From assembly GCA_964398915.1 (NCBI GenBank), contig CAYNOR010000009.1, forward strand, positions 1-64,000: DNA of 64,000 bases. The letters run 5' to 3'. Below the pieces are notes generated by a model. The model was not told where the DNA came from. It made no database searches and was given only the letters and a program-made list of their open reading frames with translations. Every line of letters begins with the position of its first letter. The stretch's first letter is position 1. Below are positions 8,249 to 17,913 of the stretch, piece after piece. The position numbers and the translations under genes are program-made. This stretch comes from Tichowtungia sp964398915. GTDB taxonomy: Bacteria; Verrucomicrobiota; Kiritimatiellia; Kiritimatiellales; Tichowtungiaceae.

Positions 8249-9019
8249 TTGAAGACAGAAAAATTTCAGATTTTTGCGGCTTTTATGGTTTTTGCGAGCG
8301 GAGCGGTGTTTGCCGGACGGCCCTTGGCGATTGATGATGCTGATCCGGTCGAGAAGGGACAGTTTGAGTTTGAGGCGGGCGGTTCGTATGCCCATGATTC
8401 AGAAGTCACCGCATGGGAAATGCCTTTCGGTCTGACGGCCGGTATTCTGCCGAATGTTGAGGCCGGTTTTTCTTTGGGCGGATTGCATGAACGGCGTGCC
8501 GAGGCCGGAACGCCGATTGACCGTGAAAGCGGACTCAGCGATCTGGGTGTCGGTGCAAAATGGCAGTTTTTGAAAGAAACGGGCTGGCTCCCGGCGCAGG
8601 CTCTTTCCGCTGGTGTCAAAATTCCAACAGCTGAAGATGCCAAAGGTCTGGGCAGCGGGAAAACGGATTACGACCTCACTTGGATCGCTTCCAAAAAGCT
8701 CAGCGAAAAAACCGGTCTTCACGTCAATGCCGGTTATACCTGGGTCGGTGAGCCGTCCGGAGAAGATGTTGCCGATGTATTTCACTATGGCGTGGCACTG
8801 GATTACCAGCTGACCGAAACTGTACAGTGGGTCGGCGAAGTGTTCGCCGAAAAAGAACTGCAAGGCGGTACGCAAACGCTGGTGCAGTGCAATACGGGGT
8901 TCCGTTACAGCGCTTCGGACAGTCTTACGCTGGATTTTGCTGTTGGCACAGGACTGCATGGCTCTGATACGCCGGATATCACGGCGACGGCAGGGCTGAC
9001 TTGGGCGTTCGGACTTTAA
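8249..9019 (+). CDS. Outer-membrane beta-barrel protein, first gene of nickel operon
   Basis: A 256-residue protein with a signal peptide (KFQIFAAFMVFASGAVFA, cleavage near residue 22) and alternating beta strands ending in a C-terminal aromatic strand (TATAGLTWAFGL). It resembles the transporter group annotated as phenol/MetA-pathway-like barrels. As first gene after the NikR-type operator and directly before NikMN, it may let nickel through the outer membrane; that role is inference. Start is TTG at 8249 with ACGGAGG five bases ahead. nikMN starts 14 bases downstream. Confidence 0.8.
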   Translation: MKTEKFQIFAAFMVFASGAVFAGRPLAIDDADPVEKGQFEFEAGGSYAHDSEVTAWEMPFGLTAGILPNVEAGFSLGGLHERRAEAGTPIDRESGLSDLGVGAKWQFLKETGWLPAQALSAGVKIPTAEDAKGLGSGKTDYDLTWIASKKLSEKTGLHVNAGYTWVGEPSGEDVADVFHYGVALDYQLTETVQWVGEVFAEKELQGGTQTLVQCNTGFRYSASDSLTLDFAVGTGLHGSDTPDITATAGLTWAFGL

Positions 9020-9033
9020 TCAGGAGAAAAACT

Positions 9034-10062
9034 ATGCATATGGCTGATGCTTTAATTTCACCCGCCGTGGGCGGTACGTTGTGGGCGGTGACTGCCGCCT
9101 TGATCGCGTGGTGTTCGAAGAAGGTCAAACAGGCGTGTGATGACCGGCTGGTTCCGATGATGGGCGTGCTGGGCGCATTTGTCTTTACGGCGCAGATGAT
9201 CAATTTTTCCATTCCGGCCACTGGTTCGAGCGGGCACCTCGGCGGCGGACTGCTACTGACGGCGCTGCTCGGCCCGCACGCGGCCTTTCTGGTGATTGCG
9301 TCGGTGCTCAGTGTTCAGGCGCTCTTTTTTGCCGACGGCGGTTTACTGGCGCTGGGATGCAATATTTTCAATCTCGGCTTTTTTCCGGCATTTGTGGCGT
9401 ATCCGCTGATTTATCGCGTGATTGCAAAAGATGCTCGTAGCGGCGCACGGCTGTGGACGGCATCCATCCTTGCTGCGGTCGTTGGCTTGCAACTGGGAGC
9501 CTTTGGTGTGGTACTTGAAACGACGGCTTCTGGAATTTCCGATCTGCCGTTTGGTTCGTTTATCCTGCTGATGCAGCCGATTCATCTGGCGATCGGTCTA
9601 GTGGAAGGTCTGGCAACGGCGGCGGTGGTGGCGTTTGTCGCCCGTGCCCGGCCTGAGGCTCTGGCGCCGATGTCCGGCGCAGCGGCGAAAAGTCTGCGCC
9701 CGGTGCTGACCGGACTGCTGATTGCCGCCATTCTGCTTGGTGCAGTAGTCAGTTGGTTTGCCTCGTCGCAACTGGATGGACTGGAGTGGTCGATCGGTAA
9801 AACGACCGGCCATGAGGAATTGAAAGAGCCGGACAGCGGCGTTCATGCCAGACTGGCGGGCATTCAGGAAAAGACCGCTTTTCTGCCGGATTACGGTTTT
9901 AAAACGTCCGGCGAAGAGCCTGCGGAAGAGGCTGAAGTCTGGCCTGCGGTCAATGCAGGAACTTCTGTTTCCGGACTGATCGGCGGACTGATTACGCTTC
10001 TGGCCGCAGGACTGATTGGTTATTGCTTAAAACGCCGAAGAACGGCAAAAAATACGGTGTGA
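9034..10062 (+). CDS. nikM: Nickel ECF transporter substrate-specific protein NikM with fused NikN (PDGLE) domain
   Basis: A CbiM/NikM membrane protein of 342 residues. The N-terminus MHMADALISPAVGG carries the Met-His head whose backbone and His2 bind the metal in this family. About six hydrophobic segments follow, then a C-terminal part with LEWSIGKTTGHEE and a final membrane helix, typical of the PDGLE domain (NikN), so M and N are fused. The ATG at 9034 was chosen because AGGAG precedes it and the Met-His terminus must be free. It overlaps nikQ by 4 bases. Nickel rather than cobalt is inferred from NikR context. Confidence 0.92.
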   Translation: MHMADALISPAVGGTLWAVTAALIAWCSKKVKQACDDRLVPMMGVLGAFVFTAQMINFSIPATGSSGHLGGGLLLTALLGPHAAFLVIASVLSVQALFFADGGLLALGCNIFNLGFFPAFVAYPLIYRVIAKDARSGARLWTASILAAVVGLQLGAFGVVLETTASGISDLPFGSFILLMQPIHLAIGLVEGLATAAVVAFVARARPEALAPMSGAAAKSLRPVLTGLLIAAILLGAVVSWFASSQLDGLEWSIGKTTGHEELKEPDSGVHARLAGIQEKTAFLPDYGFKTSGEEPAEEAEVWPAVNAGTSVSGLIGGLITLLAAGLIGYCLKRRRTAKNTV

Positions 10063-10865
10063 AATTCGGACACTACATCGAAGTGGGTTTGATGGACGAG
10101 CTGGGGCGTATGGATACGCCCCAGCACCGTTTGGATGCCCGGACGAAAATACTGACAACCATCGCGTTCATCGTCACGGTGATGTCGTTCCCTCGCTATG
10201 AAGTTTCCGCGCTGATGCCGCTGTTTGTTTTTCCGTTTGTACTGATGGCTTCAGGCAATATTCCGGCCGGATATATTTTTAAAAAAGTGGCCGTCGCCGC
10301 GCCGTTTGCTCTGTTTGTCGGATTGTTTAATCCGCTATTTGATCAGAACACAGTGTTTACGGTCGGCTCGCATGCTGTTTCCGGCGGTTGGCTGTCGTTT
10401 GCCTCCATCATGGTGAGATTCGTGCTGACCGTCAGCGCGGCACTGATTCTGGTCGCCTGCACTGGCATCCACCGTCTTTGTGCGGGGCTTGAACAAATGG
10501 GTGTGCCGCGCCTGTTTGCGGTTCAGCTGCTTTTTCTCTACCGCTACCTTTTCGTGATCGGCGAAGAAGGGCTGCGCATGATCCGCGGTGTGCAAATGCG
10601 TTCGCCGGGCGTCAGGTCACTGCGTATGCGCACCTACGGATCATTGACCGGACATCTGCTTCTGCGCTCGATGGACCGGGCCCAGCGCATCTATCAGGCG
10701 ATGGTCAGTCGCGGCTTTGACGGGCAGCTGCGGATTTTGCGCCGGACTCATCCGGGCTGGCGGGATATTCTTTTTGCGGTCTGCTGGATCGCCTTTTTTA
10801 TTATCGTGCGGATGTGGAATCTTGCCGACGGTCTGGGCCGCTGGCTGACAGGATGCGGACTATGA
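10059..10865 (+). CDS. nikQ: Energy-coupling factor transporter transmembrane protein NikQ/CbiQ
   Basis: The transmembrane T-component that couples the ATPase to NikM. It has about five hydrophobic segments and the conserved cytosolic helix with R-rich motifs (QRIYQAMVSRGFDG, close to the family A-R-G signature). I chose GTG at 10059, overlapping the nikM stop as GTGA; an earlier TTG at 10023 lies inside nikM. It ends in an ATGA overlap with nikO, so the operon is translationally coupled. Confidence 0.92.
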   Translation: MKFGHYIEVGLMDELGRMDTPQHRLDARTKILTTIAFIVTVMSFPRYEVSALMPLFVFPFVLMASGNIPAGYIFKKVAVAAPFALFVGLFNPLFDQNTVFTVGSHAVSGGWLSFASIMVRFVLTVSAALILVACTGIHRLCAGLEQMGVPRLFAVQLLFLYRYLFVIGEEGLRMIRGVQMRSPGVRSLRMRTYGSLTGHLLLRSMDRAQRIYQAMVSRGFDGQLRILRRTHPGWRDILFAVCWIAFFIIVRMWNLADGLGRWLTGCGL

Positions 10866-11605
10866 GTAAACAAACCATCGAACTCCGGGATTTGCATTTT
10901 TCTTACCCCGACGGAACGGAAGCTCTGCGCGGCATTTCCTTCCGGATCGGCTACGGTGAATCCGTCGCGATTGTCGGCGGCAACGGAGCCGGTAAATCTA
11001 CGCTGTTGCAACATTTGAACGGCTATCTCATGCCGTCGTCCGGAACCGTACTGGTCGGCGGACAGCCGGTAACTCGCGAAACGATAGTCGCAGTTCGCCG
11101 TTCCGTAGGCGTAGTGTTCCAAGACCCCGACGACCAGTTGTTTATGCCGACTGTTTTTGACGATGTCGCCTTTGGTCCGTTGAACGCCCGTCTGTCGCCG
11201 GACGAAGTGGAGCGGCGGGTGGCGACCTGTCTCGAACGGGTAGGCATGTCGCATTTGCGTGAACGTCCGCCATATAAACTTTCAGCCGGTGAAAAACGTG
11301 CCGTCGCTATTGCGGCGATTCTCGCCACCGAGCCCGACATTCTGGTCATGGATGAGCCGTCGTCCAACCTCGACCCGTGCGGCCGCCGCCGTTTAATGAA
11401 TCTGCTCTGGGGTTTTGAACAGACTCGTATTATTGCAACTCACGACCTCGAAATGGTGGTCGAAATCTGCCAGCGCGTGATCGTGATGGATCACGGTATT
11501 GTGGTTGCTGAAGGCTCGCCGGCTGACGTGTTTTCAGATGAGGCGAATATGCTTAAACACGGACTGGAAAGTCCGCATATCCTGCGTCACCGTCATCCTC
11601 ATTGA
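10862..11605 (+). CDS. nikO: Energy-coupling factor transporter ATP-binding protein NikO/CbiO
   Basis: A 247-residue ABC ATPase: Walker A GGNGAGKST (about residue 38), Q-loop FQDPDDQLF, signature LSAGEKR, Walker B ILVMDEPSSNLD and switch histidine in ATHDLEM. It powers the nickel importer with NikQ and NikMN. The ATG at 10862 overlaps the nikQ stop (ATGA). It is the last gene of the NikR-controlled operon. The 143-base gap after it holds no gene, only AT-rich degenerate repeats. Confidence 0.93.
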   Translation: MSKQTIELRDLHFSYPDGTEALRGISFRIGYGESVAIVGGNGAGKSTLLQHLNGYLMPSSGTVLVGGQPVTRETIVAVRRSVGVVFQDPDDQLFMPTVFDDVAFGPLNARLSPDEVERRVATCLERVGMSHLRERPPYKLSAGEKRAVAIAAILATEPDILVMDEPSSNLDPCGRRRLMNLLWGFEQTRIIATHDLEMVVEICQRVIVMDHGIVVAEGSPADVFSDEANMLKHGLESPHILRHRHPH

Positions 11606-11748
11606 GCATTTTGAGCTTTTGAACGTAATACGTGATGAGTCATGCGCAACAGTATTTCATTACGGATTACACGTTACTCGTCATTTCGTAAAATTCGCGT
11701 GGATTGGCGTTCAATCGCGATTGAGTTTCGGATAGACTTCTTCTTCTA

Positions 11749-13734
11749 ATGATCCGTCCTGTTGAACATCCCGAAACTCTGCTGGCAACCGAACGTTTTT
11801 TCGCGTCCGGCGGCGGAATGGAAAAAGCACACGACGACAGCGATTTCCCCTTTGAAATCCGGCCGCAGCAGCAGCAGATGGCTCGCGCGGTTGCTGAGGC
11901 CTGTGCTAATTCGTGCCACCTCGCGGTCGAGGCGGGTACCGGCGTCGGTAAGAGTTTTGCTTACCTCGTTCCGCTCATCCTGAATGCGCTGGCACAGAAT
12001 GTCCGCGCCGTAGTGGCGACGTATACGATTACGCTTCAGGAACAGCTGATGGAGAAGGATATTCCTTTTCTGCAGGAAGCTCTGGGCGTTGAGTTTAAAG
12101 CGCGGCTGGTCAAGGGCCGTTCAAATTATCTCTGCCTGCGACGGCTGGCGCGGGCCCGGCAGATGAGCGGCGACCTGTTTGATCCGTCAAAGGAAATTGA
12201 GCTGGCGCGGATTCGCGCCTGGGCTGACCGGACCGGCGAGGGCAGTCGGCAGGAACTGGAACCCCAGCCTTCGGTTGACGTCTGGAGCGCGGTTTGCGTC
12301 GAACACGGCAATTGTCTGGGCAAGAAGTGTCTCGATTACGACCGTTGCTTTGCAATGAAGGCGCGTGCCGGATTGCATGAAGCAAATTTGCTGATCGTGA
12401 ATCATCATCTCTTTTTCTCTGAACTGGCGGTCCGGGCGACCGGCGGGGCTTTTCTGCCCGATTACGGTATGGTTGTGTTTGATGAAGCGCATCAGATGGA
12501 AAACGTTGCCTCTGAGCATCTTGGAATCCGTCTTTCACGCTATGCCATGGAGCACTGGCTGCGGAGGCTGTTTACGCAGGACAATCGTAAGGGTCTTTTT
12601 GCCGTGCTGCGCGACGGGAAGGGCGGCGATCTGACGAACCGCATCTGGGATGAAAGCGAACGTTTTTTCAAGGCGATGCATAAGCATTGCAAGCTGTCGG
12701 AAACCAACCAGTCCGTACGGTTGCGCGAGCCGCCCTCGGTCGAAACCGGGCTACCGGAGCGGCTGGCCGAACTGGATGTTCATTTCGGTACGATGATTCG
12801 CGATATGGAGGATGAAAACCTCAAGGCCGAACTTCAGTCGGCACGGGGGAAAGGTAAGGCGTTTATCGAAATGCTGACGACCTTCCTGAAGCAGAGTGAG
12901 CCCGGTCATGTCTACTGGGCGGAGCTGGAAGGGCGGACGCATAAACAGCCGGTGCTCTATTCCGCTCCGGTCGATGTGGCGCATCTGCTCAAGAATATGC
13001 TTTTCGATGAGGTGCCGTCAGTGGTGATGACCAGCGCGACACTGGCCGTCGGAGATGATCTGAGCTGGTTTCGCGGACGGATCGGCGCGGAGCATTGCGA
13101 CGAACTGCAGGTCGGTTCGCCGTTCGACTACGGACGTCAGATGCGCGTAAAAATCCCGGCGAATATGCCGGACCCAACCGATGAAAAGGCGTTTGAAGAA
13201 GCGGTAATCGAAGCGCTGCCGCGTTACATTGCGCAGAGTCAGGGACGGGCTTTTGTACTTTTCACCAATGCAGGATTCATGCGCCGCGTGGCCGAACGGG
13301 TCAACGAGCAGCTTGAGGGGATGGAGTTTGATCTGCTGGTGCAGGGCGCCGGCCTTCCGCCGCAGGCAATGCTCAAGCGGTTCCGTGAACACGGCTCGGC
13401 CGTTTTGTTCGGTTTGGATCGTTTCTGGATGGGTGTGGACGTGCGCGGCGACGCGCTGAGCAATGTAATTATCGTCCGCCTGCCGTTTGCCGTACCGGAT
13501 CATCCGCTGGTGCAGGCAAGGCTGGAAGAGGTTAAGGCGCGCGGCGGCGACGCATTTCGCGATTATTCACTGCCTTCCGCCGTTCTGAAATTCAGACAGG
13601 GTACGGGCCGTCTCATCCGTACAGCCAGTGATGAAGGCACCATTGTGATTCTTGACCCGCGGGTTACCAGTAAGTGGTACGGACGGCTTTTTTTGCGTGC
13701 CTTGCCTGAATGTCCGGTTGAGATTGAAGAATAA
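11749..13734 (+). CDS. DinG/XPD-family ATP-dependent helicase
   Basis: A 661-residue superfamily 2 helicase of the iron-sulfur XPD/DinG type. It has Walker A GTGVGKS (about 64), four Cys between about 183 and 205 (C..GNCLGKKCLDYDRC) that should hold a 4Fe-4S cluster, a DEAH box (VVFDEAHQME about 245), and C-terminal motifs VLFGLDRFWMGVDV and RQGTGRLIR. Such enzymes unwind 5'-tailed DNA in repair and replication-conflict resolution. Whether it is the orthologue of E. coli dinG or yoaA cannot be told. No strong Shine-Dalgarno is seen. Confidence 0.92.
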   Translation: MIRPVEHPETLLATERFFASGGGMEKAHDDSDFPFEIRPQQQQMARAVAEACANSCHLAVEAGTGVGKSFAYLVPLILNALAQNVRAVVATYTITLQEQLMEKDIPFLQEALGVEFKARLVKGRSNYLCLRRLARARQMSGDLFDPSKEIELARIRAWADRTGEGSRQELEPQPSVDVWSAVCVEHGNCLGKKCLDYDRCFAMKARAGLHEANLLIVNHHLFFSELAVRATGGAFLPDYGMVVFDEAHQMENVASEHLGIRLSRYAMEHWLRRLFTQDNRKGLFAVLRDGKGGDLTNRIWDESERFFKAMHKHCKLSETNQSVRLREPPSVETGLPERLAELDVHFGTMIRDMEDENLKAELQSARGKGKAFIEMLTTFLKQSEPGHVYWAELEGRTHKQPVLYSAPVDVAHLLKNMLFDEVPSVVMTSATLAVGDDLSWFRGRIGAEHCDELQVGSPFDYGRQMRVKIPANMPDPTDEKAFEEAVIEALPRYIAQSQGRAFVLFTNAGFMRRVAERVNEQLEGMEFDLLVQGAGLPPQAMLKRFREHGSAVLFGLDRFWMGVDVRGDALSNVIIVRLPFAVPDHPLVQARLEEVKARGGDAFRDYSLPSAVLKFRQGTGRLIRTASDEGTIVILDPRVTSKWYGRLFLRALPECPVEIEE

Positions 13735-13819
13735 ACAGACGCGACCCTATTTTCTGCTGGTGAAGGAATTATCTGTGGAGTTATAAAAGGGGACTGTCTA
13801 TTTTTGGAAGGAGTTTTTC

Positions 13820-15067
13820 ATGGGCGTTAAAACAGTCGGGCTGATTTTGGGTGGCGGAGCAGGAACACGGCTTCAACCTCTTACTTCGGACAGGGCCAAG
13901 CCCGCTGTTCCGATCGCCGGAAAATACCGTCTGGTCGATATTCCCATCAGCAACTGCATCAACAGCGGAATCCGCTCCATTTATCTGCTGACCCAGTTCA
14001 ACAGTATGTCGCTGCACCGGCATGTTCAGTCCACCTATATTTTCGACCAGTTCTCGCCGGGCTATGTGCGCATGCTGGCGGCTGAACAGACGCCGACTTC
14101 CAGTATCTGGTTCCAGGGGACGGCCGATGCCGTTCGTCAGTCCACGCGGCACTATATGGCCAGCGAGCCGGACATCGTCGTCATTCTTTCCGGCGACCAG
14201 CTTTACCGTATGGATTTTTCCAAGGTGATCCAGGAGCATTTGGAGCGGGGGGCCGACGTCACGATCTGTACCAAGCCGGTGCCGCGCTGTGAAGCGGGTT
14301 CGCTGGGCATCATGCATGTGGATGCGAAAAACAAGATTGTCGAATTCGTTGAAAAACCGGGCGATACACCTCGGCTCAACGATCTGCGTGCGCCGATGTA
14401 CAAAGATGAGCGCTATCTCGCCAGCATGGGGATCTACGTTTTCAACGCCAAGATATTATCGGAGCTTCTGTGCGGCAACGATCTTCCGGACTTTGGAAAA
14501 CACATCATTCCGGCGGCAATTCATTCTAAAAATGTTTACAGTCACATTTTCGAAGGCTACTGGAAAGACATCGGAACTATCGGAATGTTCCATGAAGCCA
14601 ATCTGGCGCTGACCGATCTCGTTCCTGAATTCACCTTTTACGATACTTCCGCGCCGATTTTCACCCACATGCGTTATCTGCCGCCGTCCAAAATTAATTG
14701 CTGCGACCTTAACCGCTGTCTGCTGGCAGAAGGATGTATCATTTCCGGACACCGGATTTTGCGTTCGGTCGTCGGTCTGCGTGCGGTCATTGGCGAGGGG
14801 ACTGTGATTGAGCATTCTGTTGTCATGGGAGCCGATTTCTTCGAGCGTGAAAAAACCTCGGGTAATACTGGGAATATCCGGCTCGGTATCGGTCGCGACT
14901 GCTACATCAAGAACGCCATTGTTGATAAAAATGTGCGCATAGGTGACAGCGTTTATATTTCGCCGGATGGTAAACAGGAAGGCGAACAGACACCGCTCTA
15001 CGTCATCCGTGACGGTATTATTGTTATTCCGAAGGGCACCGTCATTCCTTCGGGAACGCGGTTGTAA
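13820..15067 (+). CDS. glgC: Glucose-1-phosphate adenylyltransferase
   Basis: A 415-residue ADP-glucose pyrophosphorylase, making ADP-glucose from ATP and glucose-1-phosphate for glycogen synthesis. The nucleotidyltransferase signature GGGAGTRLQPLTSDRAKPAVP is near the N-terminus, and a left-handed beta-helix domain lies at the C-terminus (HSVVMGADF...GNIRLGIGRDCYIKNAIVDKN). Catalytic Asp lies in VILSGDQLYRMD. GGAAGGAG precedes the ATG. No other glycogen gene is nearby. Confidence 0.95.
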   Translation: MGVKTVGLILGGGAGTRLQPLTSDRAKPAVPIAGKYRLVDIPISNCINSGIRSIYLLTQFNSMSLHRHVQSTYIFDQFSPGYVRMLAAEQTPTSSIWFQGTADAVRQSTRHYMASEPDIVVILSGDQLYRMDFSKVIQEHLERGADVTICTKPVPRCEAGSLGIMHVDAKNKIVEFVEKPGDTPRLNDLRAPMYKDERYLASMGIYVFNAKILSELLCGNDLPDFGKHIIPAAIHSKNVYSHIFEGYWKDIGTIGMFHEANLALTDLVPEFTFYDTSAPIFTHMRYLPPSKINCCDLNRCLLAEGCIISGHRILRSVVGLRAVIGEGTVIEHSVVMGADFFEREKTSGNTGNIRLGIGRDCYIKNAIVDKNVRIGDSVYISPDGKQEGEQTPLYVIRDGIIVIPKGTVIPSGTRL

Positions 15068-15304
15068 AATTGCGTGGTGACGAGTGTGCGTAATTCGTAA
15101 GCTTGGCAAATACACCGCGAAGTTCGATACAGACCGGATTGCGTTCGACGCGGTTTTAAGGACGGTGGCCTCTGTTGCGACGTCAGTTAAAGTCGCAGTT
15201 GCGGCTGTGAATTTTTCATGGCGACCCATATTGGCATTGCGGGTCGGTGCTGGCTTATGTAACCTACAAATCAGTTTCCTCCCCTTTGATTTTGAGCGGA
15301 CTCT
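15068..15304. other. Intergenic stretch with a decayed copy of part of the downstream transglutaminase-like gene
   Basis: No functional gene is supported. Bases about 15122-15165 resemble the stretch of the minus-strand gene 16115-17833 near 16400-16442 (coding AIERNPVCIE), with several mismatches and one indel. The open frames here are not convincing. This may be the relic of a duplicated paralogue. Confidence 0.35.
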
Positions 15305-15979
15305 ATGAAAAAGGAAATTTTCTATCTTTTGCTCTGGTGCCGGATGGTTGTGCCGATGGCATTCGGCGAAACACCGCTGGAGTGGTTGAAGGTTCATGCG
15401 GAGGCCGACGATGCCTCAGCGCAGACGCTTTTGGGGATGATGTATCAGGCAGGCTATCAGGTACCGAAGGATCTAAAGCAGGCCGAGCAATGGTTTGCGC
15501 GCGGCTATCAGGGTGGAGACGAATTTGCCGGAACCCAGTTGAGGACTGTTATCCGGGAGTCCGAGGCGCTCAAAGGCAAGCCGAAGGGAGTCGCTCCAGC
15601 TTTGCCCAAGCCGACATTGGCTGACCGCATCGCCCGAGCGGCGGATCTGGAGTATGGCGGCAAAGTCTCATTGGAAGATCTGCGTATCATCCGTTCGAAC
15701 TATCTGAATAAAGTGGTCGTCGTTTCATTTTTCTGGACGAGCCTTCCGGTGCCGACTGCGGAGCACTATATCACGGTCTGTGATGACGACCGTAGTTTGT
15801 CCGAGCGGATTACCTACGACCATACGGTTCCTGGCGCGGCCGAATGGGCGATCATGCAGGCTAAAGACGAGAACGGCTCGTGGTCTTCGGTCTATGTGCT
15901 GGTCGAGAGTAACGGACTACTCGGTCTCGGAATACGGCGGAAGCGCGATAACGGGGCATCATATAACTATAGTTGGTAG
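15305..15979 (+). CDS. Secreted Sel1-repeat protein
   Basis: A 224-residue protein with a signal peptide (MKKEIFYLLLWCRMVVPMAFG). A Sel1/TPR-like repeat at about 35-70 (AQTLLGMMYQAGYQVPKDLKQAEQWFARGYQGG) should mediate protein contact. The C-terminal 110 residues are strand-rich and not recognised. It is probably periplasmic. It stands alone between glgC and the convergent transglutaminase-like gene. Confidence 0.75.
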   Translation: MKKEIFYLLLWCRMVVPMAFGETPLEWLKVHAEADDASAQTLLGMMYQAGYQVPKDLKQAEQWFARGYQGGDEFAGTQLRTVIRESEALKGKPKGVAPALPKPTLADRIARAADLEYGGKVSLEDLRIIRSNYLNKVVVVSFFWTSLPVPTAEHYITVCDDDRSLSERITYDHTVPGAAEWAIMQAKDENGSWSSVYVLVESNGLLGLGIRRKRDNGASYNYSW

Positions 15980-16114
15980 TTTTTGAAGAATTGATGGGGC
16001 TGTTCGAATCGGTTATAGGACTCGGGGTCACTATCCAAAGGAGCCCTGCGCCGCCGATCAAGACCCCTATCTTGTGCGCCGTTTCAGTCAACCTTTCTGG
16101 GCCCTCCGGCGTAA

Positions 16115-17833
16115 TTATTGGACAGTGTGCCGCGCGCTCAGTCCCTTGGTAGAGGGGATGCGGACTGTTTTTGAACCGAGCGCCAGTTCGGCACAGTCGG
16201 GGTAAACGGTGAGCTCAACAGGCATCTCCGGGTGGCGTTTCTTCCAAATATTGGAAAGCAGAACGGCTTTTTCGATGCCGTCGCCGGTTTTGTAATTCCA
16301 GACTTCATCGGGCTGGGCCAGACGTGTGCCGTCGTAGATGGATGCGGAATCCATCGTTTCTAATTGTTGGAACAGTTCATCATCGCTAAGTGTTTGTGTC
16401 CCTTCGATACAAACCGGATTACGTTCGATCGCGGCTTTGAGGAAGGGCGTCCAGTCTGTACAGCTCATGTCGCGCAAGGCATAGAAGGCGAGGTCGGCAG
16501 AGCGGTTTTCTTCCCGCATGCTTTCGACGTAGGTTATGATCTCTTCGCGGATCATTCCGGGAACGATTTCCAGTTTTTTCCAGGGTCTGAACGTTTTTCC
16601 GGCGGTGTCCGGGAATTCAGGTTTCAGGTGGACGAATTTCGCCAGGTCGGCGAGCATTTCATTTTTGCCGGAACTGCTGCATTCGAGCTTTTTGCCGAGT
16701 TCAGCCATACTTTCGGCGTCATAGTGCTGGATGGGGTTGTTTTTGAAAAACTCCTCCAGCTTCGGCAGGCAGATGCGTCCGGGGATCGGTTCGCAGTAGA
16801 ATTCATCAGTATCAATTTCTTCCAGCAGTTGTGTGCGGGTTCCGTCACCGATTCTATAGGGTGCACTGTGTTCGTAGGCATAGGCGCGTTCGGCGGGGAT
16901 CCAGCGTCTTTTTCCATGAAACTCATGACATATCTGGAAGCATTTCTGGAATTTTGAGTTTTGACGCAGAAAGTTGGCGAGAATCTCAAAGGTGATTTCC
17001 GTGGAAAGGTAGTCGCCGATTTCAGTCTGGAACCGTGCGTAGTCATCAGGATTCATGGTGGCATCGGGATAGACGCAGTGAACATAGCCCGTGTTATTGA
17101 ATACCATGGTGATCTGCTCATGGCGGAGAGCCCGCTGCGCTTTATCGGTTAGTTCCGTGCCGTTAAACCACATGTTTTTGGTGACGATGCGCCGGTTGTT
17201 GGTGAGTACGCCGCCGCCGACCGCCACAAAATTCTGTGAGTGGAGCGGTGTGGCCATCAGGAAAATGTCTTCCAGTGGAATTCCGCAAACGATGAACAGG
17301 GCGGCGGCGTAAAGCGCTGAGAGCGAAACGCACTCGCCCGCGCCGTTGCGATAACCTTCGCGGCGGCTGAACGCATCCATGGCCTCAACCGTCTCAGTCT
17401 TCCAGTACGGAATGACGGTATCATTGTATTTTTCGAGCCCGAAGTGGCGGCGGATATCGAGGGCGAAATAATGTGTGTCGCCCTCATAACCGAAAAGAGC
17501 ATTGCTGGCGCTGACTGTTTTGGCATCCATGAAGGGGGCGAAGCGGGTCAGTTCGGTCTGCTGGTCGGTCAATCCCCAGGTATCGAGGTCGAGATTGAAT
17601 TCGTAATGATCGATGATGTACTGCTTCAGCCGGTCGATCTTCTTGCGCGGGTTCATTTTGTCAATTTTGGCGAACCACGGGTCATTGCGCCAAGTCCAGA
17701 TGCGCGGACTCATGATATTGGCCAGCAGCAGGGCATAAAGCAGTTCAGGAAAAACAAAAATCTCCATATCGGACAGCGTGACTGCGGAGGAGTATTTTTC
17801 CAGTTCTTCGGGGGGTACAGCAGGTATATTCAT
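16115..17833 (-). CDS. Large protein with transglutaminase-like core
   Basis: A protein of about 572 residues without a signal peptide. The region NGAGECVSLSALYAAALFIVCGIP...FLMATPLHSQNFVAV has the Cys (in GEC) and His (in PLHSQ) expected of the transglutaminase/papain-like fold. An N-terminal helical part (YIIDHYEFNLDLDTW) resembles the lead-in of such proteins. The target is unknown. I chose the ATG at 17833 (AGGAG close ahead); a TTG at 17863 is possible. A TTCCAA-N3-TTGGAA palindrome lies inside the gene at 16242-16256. Confidence 0.65.
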   Translation of the reverse strand: MNIPAVPPEELEKYSSAVTLSDMEIFVFPELLYALLLANIMSPRIWTWRNDPWFAKIDKMNPRKKIDRLKQYIIDHYEFNLDLDTWGLTDQQTELTRFAPFMDAKTVSASNALFGYEGDTHYFALDIRRHFGLEKYNDTVIPYWKTETVEAMDAFSRREGYRNGAGECVSLSALYAAALFIVCGIPLEDIFLMATPLHSQNFVAVGGGVLTNNRRIVTKNMWFNGTELTDKAQRALRHEQITMVFNNTGYVHCVYPDATMNPDDYARFQTEIGDYLSTEITFEILANFLRQNSKFQKCFQICHEFHGKRRWIPAERAYAYEHSAPYRIGDGTRTQLLEEIDTDEFYCEPIPGRICLPKLEEFFKNNPIQHYDAESMAELGKKLECSSSGKNEMLADLAKFVHLKPEFPDTAGKTFRPWKKLEIVPGMIREEIITYVESMREENRSADLAFYALRDMSCTDWTPFLKAAIERNPVCIEGTQTLSDDELFQQLETMDSASIYDGTRLAQPDEVWNYKTGDGIEKAVLLSNIWKKRHPEMPVELTVYPDCAELALGSKTVRIPSTKGLSARHTVQ

Positions 17834-17913
17834 AGACTCCTGACACGGTTTTTCCTTTTCCAAACAATCGAAAGCGTATACTAATGTCCGCTCAATTCAA
17901 AAGGTTTTACCTC

